In this document: positions 1-6,585 of the stretch, piece by piece | Layout of the letters: the number at the start of each line of letters is the position of its first letter | Position numbering within the stretch: position 1 is the stretch's first letter | Assembly: GCF_946998875.1 (NCBI RefSeq) | Contig: NZ_CAMQAY010000003.1 | Coordinates: 81,817-145,816 of the forward strand | Direction: 5' to 3' | Length of the DNA stretch: 64,000 nucleotides | Source: an uncultured Peptoniphilus sp. | Lineage (GTDB): Bacteria; Bacillota; Clostridia; Tissierellales; Peptoniphilaceae | Translations under genes and position numbers: made by a program | Notes under the pieces: model-generated | The model's input: the letters and a program-made list of their open reading frames with translations, nothing else | Databases searched by the model: none | Told to the model about the DNA's origin: nothing

Positions 1-2
1 AA

Positions 3-1325
3 GACTCAAAGTCTGATTCAGGCATGAGTCAAAAAGAACTCATTAGAAGAGTTCAAGAGGAGCTTAAAAAATCAAAATTTAAAGAAAAAGAAAAAACTTC
101 TTCTCCTGCAAAAGAAGAAAAATCTTCACAATCTAGTATCTCTAAGGATAATTCTTTTGAAAGTTCTTATGGTTTAGATAATATAAAAATTGAAAATCCT
201 AAGAAATTTTCTTTAAAGGAAAAATGGAAAAATTTTATAAATGAGGAAGACGATGAATTTTCTATTTTCTCAAGCATAAAAGACGACAGCAAGAAAAAAG
301 AAGACACGAGAAATTTAGAGATTAGCAAATCTCTTGAAGATTCAGAAAAAACTTTTGAGAACACTCTTTCCACTCCAAAGATTGATATTGAAAATGCCAT
401 AAAAAAATCTGAAGAGGAAAAAAAGAAAAAAGAAGAAGCTGAAGATGTAAAAAAATCAAAAGAAATTATTTCTGACAAAAAGGATCATGATAAAATTAAA
501 GCTTCTAACGAAGAAAAAACTTCCGTGGATTCAAAACCTTTAGAATTAATAGAGCCCCTAGAAAAAGAGGCAGAAACTCCTCTTAAAGAGAAAAAATCTA
601 AAAATCTCAAGGCACTATTTTCCTTTAAGGACAAGGGAGAAAAACCTGTCAAAGAGATAAAAGCTGTGGATTCAAAAGTTGACAAGGTTATTGAAGAAGA
701 CTTATCCAAAAAAGTAAGTCATGTAGAAACAAAAATTTCACAAAAATCCATGAAGGGTCTCGACAAAGTCTTAGACTCTTTAAATAAAATCACTAACAAG
801 ATTTCAAATTACATTGGCGACTTTGGCTCAAAGGAAAGTAAAATTGTAATTGGAATAGGCGCTTTATTAAATGCCATTGCACTTTTAATTGGCAGCGGAT
901 CTTTTAGGTTTATTTTAATTTTATTTTTAATTCTTAAAATGGTCTTTGACTATTTTGAATTTTATGTACCACTTAATATTGCAACTGACAGAGACGACAT
1001 AGACACATCTTATCCTGAAGTGAAAAAATTCGCCCTTATAAACTGGATAATTTGTAAGGTATTTTTGTTCCTCGGATTTTTAATTTCACCCTTCGGTGGC
1101 TTCTTAAAATACAACATGTTGCAAGCCTTGACAGCAATGCCTCTTGCAACTTTGATTTTAGTTATCTTGTCTCTACTTATTGCAATCACTCTTTACAGTA
1201 GAGAATTTATTGGAAGATCAAAAATTAATTTCATTGGCTGGTACGCCATTGCCTTTACACTTTTTGAACTCCTATTTAAGATGATTTGGTTCATAATTAA
1301 CTTTATTTTCGTAACACTTTTTTAA
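3..1325 (+). CDS. Membrane protein with long charged N-terminal region (5' end outside window)
   Basis: The function is not recognised. The reading frame is open from the left edge of the window. The first ATG at 24 has no Shine-Dalgarno sequence, so the true start probably lies upstream and this is a 3' part. The first ~260 residues are rich in Lys, Glu, Asp and Ser, with no hydrophobic segment, and look disordered or coiled. From about residue 275 to the end there are roughly five hydrophobic segments, consistent with a polytopic membrane domain. The last one ends almost at the stop codon. A short N-terminal domain such as a zinc ribbon could sit before the window; that is speculation. No operon partner is visible. 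Confidence 0.6.
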   Translation, partial: DSKSDSGMSQKELIRRVQEELKKSKFKEKEKTSSPAKEEKSSQSSISKDNSFESSYGLDNIKIENPKKFSLKEKWKNFINEEDDEFSIFSSIKDDSKKKEDTRNLEISKSLEDSEKTFENTLSTPKIDIENAIKKSEEEKKKKEEAEDVKKSKEIISDKKDHDKIKASNEEKTSVDSKPLELIEPLEKEAETPLKEKKSKNLKALFSFKDKGEKPVKEIKAVDSKVDKVIEEDLSKKVSHVETKISQKSMKGLDKVLDSLNKITNKISNYIGDFGSKESKIVIGIGALLNAIALLIGSGSFRFILILFLILKMVFDYFEFYVPLNIATDRDDIDTSYPEVKKFALINWIICKVFLFLGFLISPFGGFLKYNMLQALTAMPLATLILVILSLLIAITLYSREFIGRSKINFIGWYAIAFTLFELLFKMIWFIINFIFVTLF

Positions 1326-1410
1326 GATATTGTATATTATTAATTAATAATGGATATATTATTCATAAGTAAACCTTTTTCTTAATGTTGTTTAAATAGG
1401 AGGTTATAAC

Positions 1411-1530
1411 TTGAAGTTAAAAAAATTTAACTTAAAAACTTCATTAGTTTTTGTATGTGTATTATGTACAAATCTTGTTTTTGCAAAGTGTGATAATTCT
1501 GTAATTTTCCTAGATCCTGAAAACAGGTAA
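1411..1530 (+). pseudogene. Small secreted-peptide ORF, probably interrupted by a stop codon
   Basis: A TTG start at 1411 sits 7 nt after a strong AGGAGG (1398-1403). It opens a 39-codon ORF with a classic signal peptide: a lysine-rich start, then a hydrophobic core ending in LVFA-K. The stop is TAA at 1528. The same frame stays open past the stop for another 17 codons, to the TAA at 1582. The two parts together read like one 58-residue exported peptide with a nonsense codon after ...DPENR. It may be a decayed gene or a genuine 39-residue peptide. The function is unknown. Confidence 0.4.
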
Positions 1531-1591
1531 TTTGAAGTATCTATTGATGAATTAAATAATGGTATAACCAATTTCTTTAAATAATTAAACT

Positions 1592-1837
1592 ATGAAATTT
1601 TTTAGAAAAATAATTTTTAGATATAAATTAGAAAAGAAAATGCGAAAAGAATGCAAAGAAAAAGGATTTATTATGGGTAGTTGCTGGTATGATGACGAAG
1701 ATGGCAAGCGAGTTATTTTTTCTTACACTTGTGAGGAAAGTCTAATAAAAGCTAGAATACAAGATTTATATTTAAAAATTCATGAACTACTTGCAAAAAT
1801 AATATTAATGATTAGAAAACAAAAAGGAGAACAGTAA
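1592..1837 (+). CDS. Small hypothetical protein
   Basis: An 81-residue basic protein with no recognised family. The ATG at 1592 has no clear ribosome binding site. An ATG 16 codons downstream (1640), preceded by GAAAAG, is an alternative. The middle reads GSCWYDDEDGKR, and the C-terminal half is an amphipathic to hydrophobic helix. It begins 7 nt after the broken secreted-peptide frame. Its last codons form the left arm of the terminator at 1823-1856, which supports transcription ending here but not translation. It may be a remnant. Confidence 0.35.
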   Translation: MKFFRKIIFRYKLEKKMRKECKEKGFIMGSCWYDDEDGKRVIFSYTCEESLIKARIQDLYLKIHELLAKIILMIRKQKGEQ

Positions 1838-1860
1838 ACTCAAACTGCTCTCCTTTTTTC
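1823..1860. terminator. Rho-independent terminator between convergent genes
   Basis: A 13-bp stem (1823-1835 with 1844-1856, one mismatch) is followed by a T run on plus and preceded by an A run, so it can act in both directions. It ends the small plus-strand ORF and lies just past the stop of the minus-strand isomerase gene. Confidence 0.75.
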
Positions 1861-1876
1861 ATGCGAATTTTTAAAA

Positions 1877-2917
1877 TTAATAAAAACTTTTATAATCTGT
1901 CTCAAAATATTTTTTTAAATCACTTGGCTTATAAAGACCCTTGTCTGTCACAAAGCCTGTAATAAGTTCTGGAGGCGTTATGTCAAAGGAAGGATAAATT
2001 GCCTTTACTCCCCTTGCTGTGTGGTCTCCCAATACAAGTGAAGGGTCACGAAGCTCAATTACTATATCGTCTTTACCTTTCTTTTCACCATCTGGCATGC
2101 CTGTTACATAAAAGGGCACCTTAAATTCTCGAGCCAAAATAGCAATTTGATGGGTGCCAACTTTATTTGCCACATGACCATCCAGAGTAATTGTGTCCGA
2201 TGCCGATGTAAATAAGTCTATGCCAATATTTTCCATGATGTAGGCAACCATATTGTCTGTTATGACTGTGGTGTCAAAACCCATTTGGCTTATGCATGTT
2301 GCAGTGAGCCTTGCCCCTTGATAGTAGGGTCTAGTTTCGGCGCAGTAGAATTTTACATTCTTCCCTTGCTCTTTTAAAGTCCTAGTCATTGTGCCAATAA
2401 TTGTCTCTGCAAAACATTGAGTCAAAACTTTTCCACCATCAGGTATCAAATCGCAGAGATATTTTGCAACTTCATTCATGGCGCTGTATCTTCTGTTTAA
2501 AGAATTTATAGATTCTTGGAAGAGAGCCTCCACTATGTCTTCTCCCTTTTCCATTGCCCTTTTGGCAGCTTCTATAGACCCTCTAGTGACTTTTTTTAGC
2601 CTTGTAGATGTAGTTGGTCTTGCAGTAGAAATTGTCTCTGCTGCATCTTCTAAGAAGTTTAATAAATCTTCTCCCTTTAAATTTCTCGCCTCGTAGGCTG
2701 CAAGTGCCATGCCCATTCCTGCTGCTGTGTAGGGTCCTGCTGACTGTGTCACCATATCCTTAATAGCTCTTGCAACTTCCTTGTGAGTCCTACATATTTC
2801 AAAGCGTATTTCCTTGGGATAGACTCTTCTATCTAAAATCCTAACTTCTCCATCTTCATACCAAGCCACATTTTCATATCTTAGCATAAAGGGCATATCA
2901 TAATCTTGTCTCTTCAT
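1877..2917 (-). CDS. mtnA: MtnA/eIF-2B-alpha family sugar-1-phosphate isomerase
   Basis: A 346-residue member of the aldose-1-phosphate isomerase branch of the eIF-2B family. This branch includes methylthioribose-1-phosphate isomerase, 5-deoxyribose-1-phosphate isomerase and ribose-1,5-bisphosphate isomerase. The family core is visible: ETRPYYQGARLTA (~194-206), the catalytic Cys candidate C168 in LTQCFAE, and D241 in SASDTITLDGHVANKVGT. The usual VRGAPAIG N-terminal motif is altered (QSAGPYTAAG), so this is a divergent member. The start codon follows directly on the stop of the phosphorylase gene (TAAATG), which implies translational coupling. Next to a phosphorylase and a class II aldolase, the likely reaction is (5-modified) ribose-1-P to ribulose-1-P. 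The exact 5-substituent cannot be told from sequence. Confidence 0.75.
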   Translation of the reverse strand: MKRQDYDMPFMLRYENVAWYEDGEVRILDRRVYPKEIRFEICRTHKEVARAIKDMVTQSAGPYTAAGMGMALAAYEARNLKGEDLLNFLEDAAETISTARPTTSTRLKKVTRGSIEAAKRAMEKGEDIVEALFQESINSLNRRYSAMNEVAKYLCDLIPDGGKVLTQCFAETIIGTMTRTLKEQGKNVKFYCAETRPYYQGARLTATCISQMGFDTTVITDNMVAYIMENIGIDLFTSASDTITLDGHVANKVGTHQIAILAREFKVPFYVTGMPDGEKKGKDDIVIELRDPSLVLGDHTARGVKAIYPSFDITPPELITGFVTDKGLYKPSDLKKYFETDYKSFY

Positions 2918-3745
2918 TTATTCCAACTCTCCAATTATTTTCACAATTAAATTTTTTAATTTTGGCGAAACTTCTCTTGCCACATCTTCAACTTCGCTTC
3001 CGTCCATATTTTCTATTCGATCAGATGAATAATTTGTGGCAACTGAGAAGGCAAGGACCTTTATGCCGCAGTGACCAGCCGTCAAAGTTTCTGTAATAGT
3101 TGACATGCCAACTAAGTCGCCACCAAGACTTCTTATGGCTCTTATTTCTGATGGCGATTCAAAAAATGGTCCCACAGTGAAGAAGTAAACTCCTTCCTTT
3201 AATTCAATCCCCTCTTGGAGGGCAAATTTTTTTGCAAGGCTGCGAAGTTTCTCGTCATATAAATTGTCAATGGGATAAAATCTTTCTCCAAATTCTGACA
3301 AATTGTTGCCCCTTGTAGGACTAAGGCCAGCAAAATTTATATGGTCTCTAATTAGGCAAATATCTCCTGGATAAAAATTATAATTCACAGCTCCAGCTGC
3401 ATTTGTAAGAATTAAATTTTTCACCCCAAGGAGTTTTAAAACATAAACTGGCATGGCAAGTTCGTCAAAGTCGTAGCCTTCATAGTAGTGAAATCTTTTG
3501 GTCATGCATATAACATACTTTCCAGATAATTTTCCAAAAATAAATTTCCCCTCACTATTATTAGTTGTGGAAACCAAAAAATTTGGCACATCTCTGTAGT
3601 CAATTTCTAGCTTATCTTCCATTTCATCTAAAAGATTTTCAAGGCCTGTGCCGAGAATTATGGCAAGCTCAGGTCTTATTTTTATCTTGTCTAAAATATA
3701 GTCTGCACTTTTTTTATAAGTATCAAAAATTTTTTTCTTTAACAT
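2918..3745 (-). CDS. Purine nucleoside phosphorylase-family protein
   Basis: A 275-residue trimeric-type PNP/MTAP family enzyme that cleaves a purine nucleoside with phosphate to base and sugar-1-phosphate. Visible motifs are GTGLE near the N terminus (GSGLG in usual PNPs), the phosphate-binding RFHYYEGYD, LTNAAGAVN, FFESPSEI carrying the Glu that binds 6-oxopurines, VGMSTITE, and SVATNYSSD with the PNP-type Asn rather than the Asp of MTA phosphorylases. It is clearly divergent from the second PNP in this window (49566-50366). It is the first gene of a two-gene unit with the mtnA-like gene. The 6-oxopurine residues fit inosine, guanosine or 5'-deoxyinosine better than methylthioadenosine. Confidence 0.85.
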   Translation of the reverse strand: MLKKKIFDTYKKSADYILDKIKIRPELAIILGTGLENLLDEMEDKLEIDYRDVPNFLVSTTNNSEGKFIFGKLSGKYVICMTKRFHYYEGYDFDELAMPVYVLKLLGVKNLILTNAAGAVNYNFYPGDICLIRDHINFAGLSPTRGNNLSEFGERFYPIDNLYDEKLRSLAKKFALQEGIELKEGVYFFTVGPFFESPSEIRAIRSLGGDLVGMSTITETLTAGHCGIKVLAFSVATNYSSDRIENMDGSEVEDVAREVSPKLKNLIVKIIGELE

Positions 3746-3766
3746 AGTACCTCTCCATTTATCTTT

Positions 3767-3794
3767 AGTCTAACACAGCATAATCAATTGTCAA
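3767..3794 (-). promoter_or_regulatory. Promoter of the PNP-mtnA unit
   Basis: On minus, a consensus -35 TTGACA (3794-3789) is followed by a 16-nt spacer and a -10-like TAGACT (3772-3767). The start codon of the phosphorylase lies about 20 nt downstream. The -35 overlaps a TTGTCA (3788-3793) on plus that could serve the divergent aldolase gene. Confidence 0.55.
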
Positions 3795-3833
3795 TTGCAG
3801 GTAAGATGTGATAAATTATATTTGAGGTGCGAC

Positions 3834-4418
3834 ATGAATTACAGAAAAATTTTAGTAGAATATGGAAAAAAACTTTTAGATAAAAAATTAGTGGCAGGCA
3901 CTAGCGGCAATTTAAGCCTTAGGGGTCAAGACGATGAAATTTACATAACGCCAAGTGGCATGGACTACTTAGAAATCAAAGAAGATGACATTGTAAAAAT
4001 AAATTTTAAGGGTGAAAGATTAGAGGGCGACAAAAAACCTTCCTCAGAGTGGATGATGCACGCGGAAATTTATAAAAATTATCCAAAATACAATGCCATA
4101 GTCCACACTCATTCAAGTTTTGCCACAGCCTTTGCAGTTTCACGAAAAAAGATTCCCCTAATTTTAATTGAGATGGAACCCTTTTTAGGTGGCGAAATTG
4201 AAGTAGCTCCCTTTGAACCTTCAGGTTCTCTTGAACTTGCAAGGTCTATCCTTCCCTATTTGAAAAAATCAAACTCCTGCTTACTTTCTAATCATGGAGT
4301 AGTATCTTGCGGCAAGGACATGGAGTCTGCCTTTTTATCAGCAGAATATGTGGAAGACGCAGCAAAAATTTACTATTACTCCTTAAATATAGGCGAGCCA
4401 AAAATAATTTCAAAATAA
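3834..4418 (+). CDS. Class II (fuculose-phosphate type) aldolase
   Basis: A 194-residue zinc-dependent aldolase/epimerase-family protein. It probably splits a ketose-1-phosphate into DHAP and an aldehyde. The FucA-type residues are present: catalytic E72 in SSEW, zinc ligands H91 and H93 in HTHSSF, and H154 in NHGVV. The N-terminal AGTSGNLSLR phosphate-binding motif is intact. The ATG at 3834 is chosen because GAGGTG lies just upstream and the protein then starts as family members do; an in-frame ATG at 3795 lacks a ribosome binding site. It is divergent from the PNP-mtnA pair and is probably functionally linked to it. L-fuculose-1-P or ribulose-5-P epimerase-type substrates cannot be excluded. 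Confidence 0.85.
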   Translation: MNYRKILVEYGKKLLDKKLVAGTSGNLSLRGQDDEIYITPSGMDYLEIKEDDIVKINFKGERLEGDKKPSSEWMMHAEIYKNYPKYNAIVHTHSSFATAFAVSRKKIPLILIEMEPFLGGEIEVAPFEPSGSLELARSILPYLKKSNSCLLSNHGVVSCGKDMESAFLSAEYVEDAAKIYYYSLNIGEPKIISK

Positions 4419-4433
4419 ATTTAAAAATAACGC

Positions 4434-4464
4434 AAAAAAAAGACAGTCCCCCTGTCTTTTTTCT
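4434..4464. terminator. Bidirectional terminator
   Basis: The stem AAAAAGACAG / CTGTCTTTTT (4437-4446 with 4452-4461) is flanked by an A run and a T run. It sits between the convergent aldolase and isochorismatase-family genes. Confidence 0.8.
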
Positions 4465-4518
4465 CTTTACCTATAAATTTTTAACACTAAAATTTTTTAC
4501 CTTAACATTAAATAAAAT

Positions 4519-5043
4519 TTAAATAGCCTTTATGTGACAAGATCCCATTACACTTATGGCTGCTGCTTTCTTTTCCTCTGTAAGTCCCTCTGTCAAATCC
4601 TTGTAGAGGTAAATATTTTTTTCTGGCAAAAATCCCTTTACCAATAAGGCATTTGAAACCACGCAAATATCTGTCACAAGTCCCAAGAAATAAATACTAT
4701 CTATGCCCTCTTTTTCATCTAAACTTTTTAGATACTCTCCAAGTTCGATTGATGCAAAAGTATTTTTTTCAAATATTTTTGCCCTATCAAAACTTTTTGT
4801 TTCCTTTAACTTATCTGCAATTTCGTGACCCCATGTCCCCTTTATGCAGTGTTCAATGGGAAGATTCTCTCCTTCCTTTGTCTTTAAATAGTCTTCATAA
4901 TGGGTATCCAAGGTGTAAATTATTTCCCCCTTAAATTCCTCTACCTTTTCCACAACTTTATCTAAAAGTTTTTCTGTCTTTTTTCCCTTTAGAGAGCCAC
5001 TTATAAAATCATTTTGCATGTCAATTACAACTAATGCGTCCAT
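4519..5043 (-). CDS. Isochorismatase-family cysteine hydrolase, nicotinamidase-like
   Basis: A 174-residue cytosolic hydrolase, probably nicotinamide to nicotinate plus ammonia for NAD salvage. The Asp-Lys-Cys triad is visible as D8 (VIDMQNDF), K93 (FEKNTF) and C127 (VTDICVVSNA). Metal ligands resembling PncA are D46 and H48 (TLDTHYEDY) and H65 (IEHCIKGTWG). An AGGAGTGAGG motif precedes the ATG. The gene stands alone on minus between a bidirectional terminator and the divergent sfsA promoter. Nicotinamidase is the best fit for the metal site, but other amidohydrolases share the fold. Confidence 0.8.
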   Translation of the reverse strand: MDALVVIDMQNDFISGSLKGKKTEKLLDKVVEKVEEFKGEIIYTLDTHYEDYLKTKEGENLPIEHCIKGTWGHEIADKLKETKSFDRAKIFEKNTFASIELGEYLKSLDEKEGIDSIYFLGLVTDICVVSNALLVKGFLPEKNIYLYKDLTEGLTEEKKAAAISVMGSCHIKAI

Positions 5044-5076
5044 GTCCTCACTCCTTTATCCTATGATACAACAAGT

Positions 5077-5105
5077 TTTACATATTTTAAAGTTCACTGT
5101 ATAAT
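5077..5105 (+). promoter_or_regulatory. Promoter of the sfsA operon
   Basis: TTTACA (5077-5082), a 17-nt spacer and a perfect TATAAT (5100-5105) lie 16 nt before the sfsA start. They are followed by the ribosome binding site GGGGTGA. Confidence 0.75.
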
Positions 5106-5120
5106 ATTTTGGGGTGAATT

Positions 5121-5837
5121 ATGAAATACAACAGTGTTTTAAAAGCAGAATTTTTATATAGAAAAAATAGATTTATCGCTCTTTGCAAGAAGGGTTTCTT
5201 GACTCTTACTGTCTATGTGCCAAACACTGGCAGATGCAAGGAAATTTTAACAGAAGGTGCCACAGTTTTTCTTACCTACAACGACAATCCCAATAGAAAG
5301 ACTTCCTACACCCTCATTGCCGTCATGAAGGGCGATAAAATAATAAATATTGACTCGCAAGCTCCCAACGAGGTAGCTTACCAGGCATTTTTGCAAAATA
5401 AAATTAACCTTGGCTTTAAGTACAATAAAATTAAAAGAGAATACTCTCATGGCGATTCCCGCTTTGATTTTTATTTAGAAGGTGAAGGCAAAAGGGCTCT
5501 CTTAGAAGTCAAGGGCGTGACTCTTGAAAATAAGGGCATCGTCGCCTTTCCCGATGCGCCAACTACAAGGGGACTTAAGCATATAAATGGTCTCATTGAA
5601 GCTAGTGGCGAATACTTAACTTACATCCTCTTTGTAATTCAAATGAAGGGCGTAAAATTTTTCACACCAAATTACCTGACAGATAAAAATTTTTCACAGG
5701 GACTTATAAGGGCAAGAAAGGCTGGAGTTAATATTCTCGCCTACGACTGCCTAGTAACGAGAAATTCAATGGAAATATCAGAAAAAGTGCCTGTAGTTTT
5801 GGAGGAAAGATGGAATTTAGACTTGCAAAAGAATTAG
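5121..5837 (+). CDS. sfsA: DNA/RNA nuclease SfsA
   Basis: A full-length 238-residue SfsA-family protein. Family landmarks are VPNTGRCKEIL (~35-45), SRFDFYLEG, LLEVKGVTLENKGIVAFPDAPTTRGLKHI with the PD-(D/E)xK-like catalytic Asp and Glu-x-Lys, and a C-terminal ARKAGVNILAYDC. SfsA was named for sugar fermentation stimulation but is now regarded as a nuclease. It is the first gene of a three-gene plus-strand unit. The GNAT gene starts 28 nt inside its 3' end. Confidence 0.92.
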   Translation: MKYNSVLKAEFLYRKNRFIALCKKGFLTLTVYVPNTGRCKEILTEGATVFLTYNDNPNRKTSYTLIAVMKGDKIINIDSQAPNEVAYQAFLQNKINLGFKYNKIKREYSHGDSRFDFYLEGEGKRALLEVKGVTLENKGIVAFPDAPTTRGLKHINGLIEASGEYLTYILFVIQMKGVKFFTPNYLTDKNFSQGLIRARKAGVNILAYDCLVTRNSMEISEKVPVVLEERWNLDLQKN

Positions 5838-6313
5838 ATAGAGAAAAAATCGAAAAAATTTATGAAGATGGCTCTCTTAAATTAAAATCGCTGGGCATAG
5901 ACCAGTGGCAGGGTGCTGACAAGCCAAATTTAAATAATTTTAAAGATCTTATTGAAAACAGAAATATTTATGTCTTAGAAGACCAGGGAAAAGTAGTGTC
6001 CACTGTAATAATTTACGACCATGATGAGGACTATGAAAATAATTTAGCTGGAGAATGGAAAAGTCCAAAGCCCTATGTGGCTCTTCACAGGATTGGAAGC
6101 CTTGCAAGTGAGAGAAAAAAGGGCTATGGCAGAAAAATTATTGAATTTGCAGAAGCCTATGCAAGGGAAAATAATTTTAAATCAGTTCGCATTGACACCC
6201 ACAGAAAAAATAAGTCCATGCAAAATCTTTTAAATACACTTGGCTATACTTATGTGGGACTAGTTTATCTTGGCGGCAAAAGTGAAAGATTTGCCTATGA
6301 AAAAGTATTGTGA
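5810..6313 (+). CDS. GNAT family N-acetyltransferase
   Basis: A 167-residue acetyl-CoA-dependent acyltransferase. The acetyl-CoA binding motif A is seen as RIGSLASERKKGYGRKIIEFAEAYA (~98-122; R/Q-x-x-G-x-G/A is represented by RKKGYG). The C-terminal RIDTHRKNKSMQNLLNTLGY segment is typical of small-molecule GNATs. Its GGAGG ribosome binding site and start lie inside the sfsA 3' end, a 28-nt overlap that suggests coupling. The substrate is unknown. Confidence 0.85.
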   Translation: MEFRLAKELDREKIEKIYEDGSLKLKSLGIDQWQGADKPNLNNFKDLIENRNIYVLEDQGKVVSTVIIYDHDEDYENNLAGEWKSPKPYVALHRIGSLASERKKGYGRKIIEFAEAYARENNFKSVRIDTHRKNKSMQNLLNTLGYTYVGLVYLGGKSERFAYEKVL

Positions 6314-6320
6314 GGTTAAT

Positions 6321-6536
6321 ATGTTTAAAGATAGAGAAGACAAGAGGTTTATAAAAATTTTTAAGGAGGGCTCTCTTACTGAGTCCATACAAATTCTATT
6401 AGACACTGAGACGGGAGTTAACTATATACACCTAAATGCAGGCTACGGAATCAGCCTCACTCCCCTTTTAGACTCTGATGGAAAAGTTGTCGTTTCAAGT
6501 CAAAGAGAAATACAAAATTATATTGAAAGAAATTAA
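6321..6536 (+). CDS. DUF6440-like small protein
   Basis: A 71-residue protein that resembles the DUF6440 family, with the core LLDTETGVNYIHLNAGYGISLTPLLDSDGK (~24-53) and an N terminus MFKDREDKRF. The ATG at 6321 follows TGAGGT; longer in-frame starts overlap the GNAT gene without a ribosome binding site. It is the last gene of the sfsA unit. The function of the family is unknown. It ends just before a terminator. Confidence 0.75.
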   Translation: MFKDREDKRFIKIFKEGSLTESIQILLDTETGVNYIHLNAGYGISLTPLLDSDGKVVVSSQREIQNYIERN

Positions 6537-6543
6537 AAAAAAG

Positions 6544-6584
6544 CCACAGCTTACTAAAAATCTTAAAGTAAACTGTGGTTTTTA
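6544..6584. terminator. Terminator between the DUF6440 gene and mgtE
   Basis: A 12-bp stem (6544-6555 with 6567-6578, one mismatch) is followed by TTTTTAT. The A-rich 5' flank allows use from the minus strand too, where mgtE ends at 6586. Confidence 0.75.
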
Positions 6585-6585
6585 T

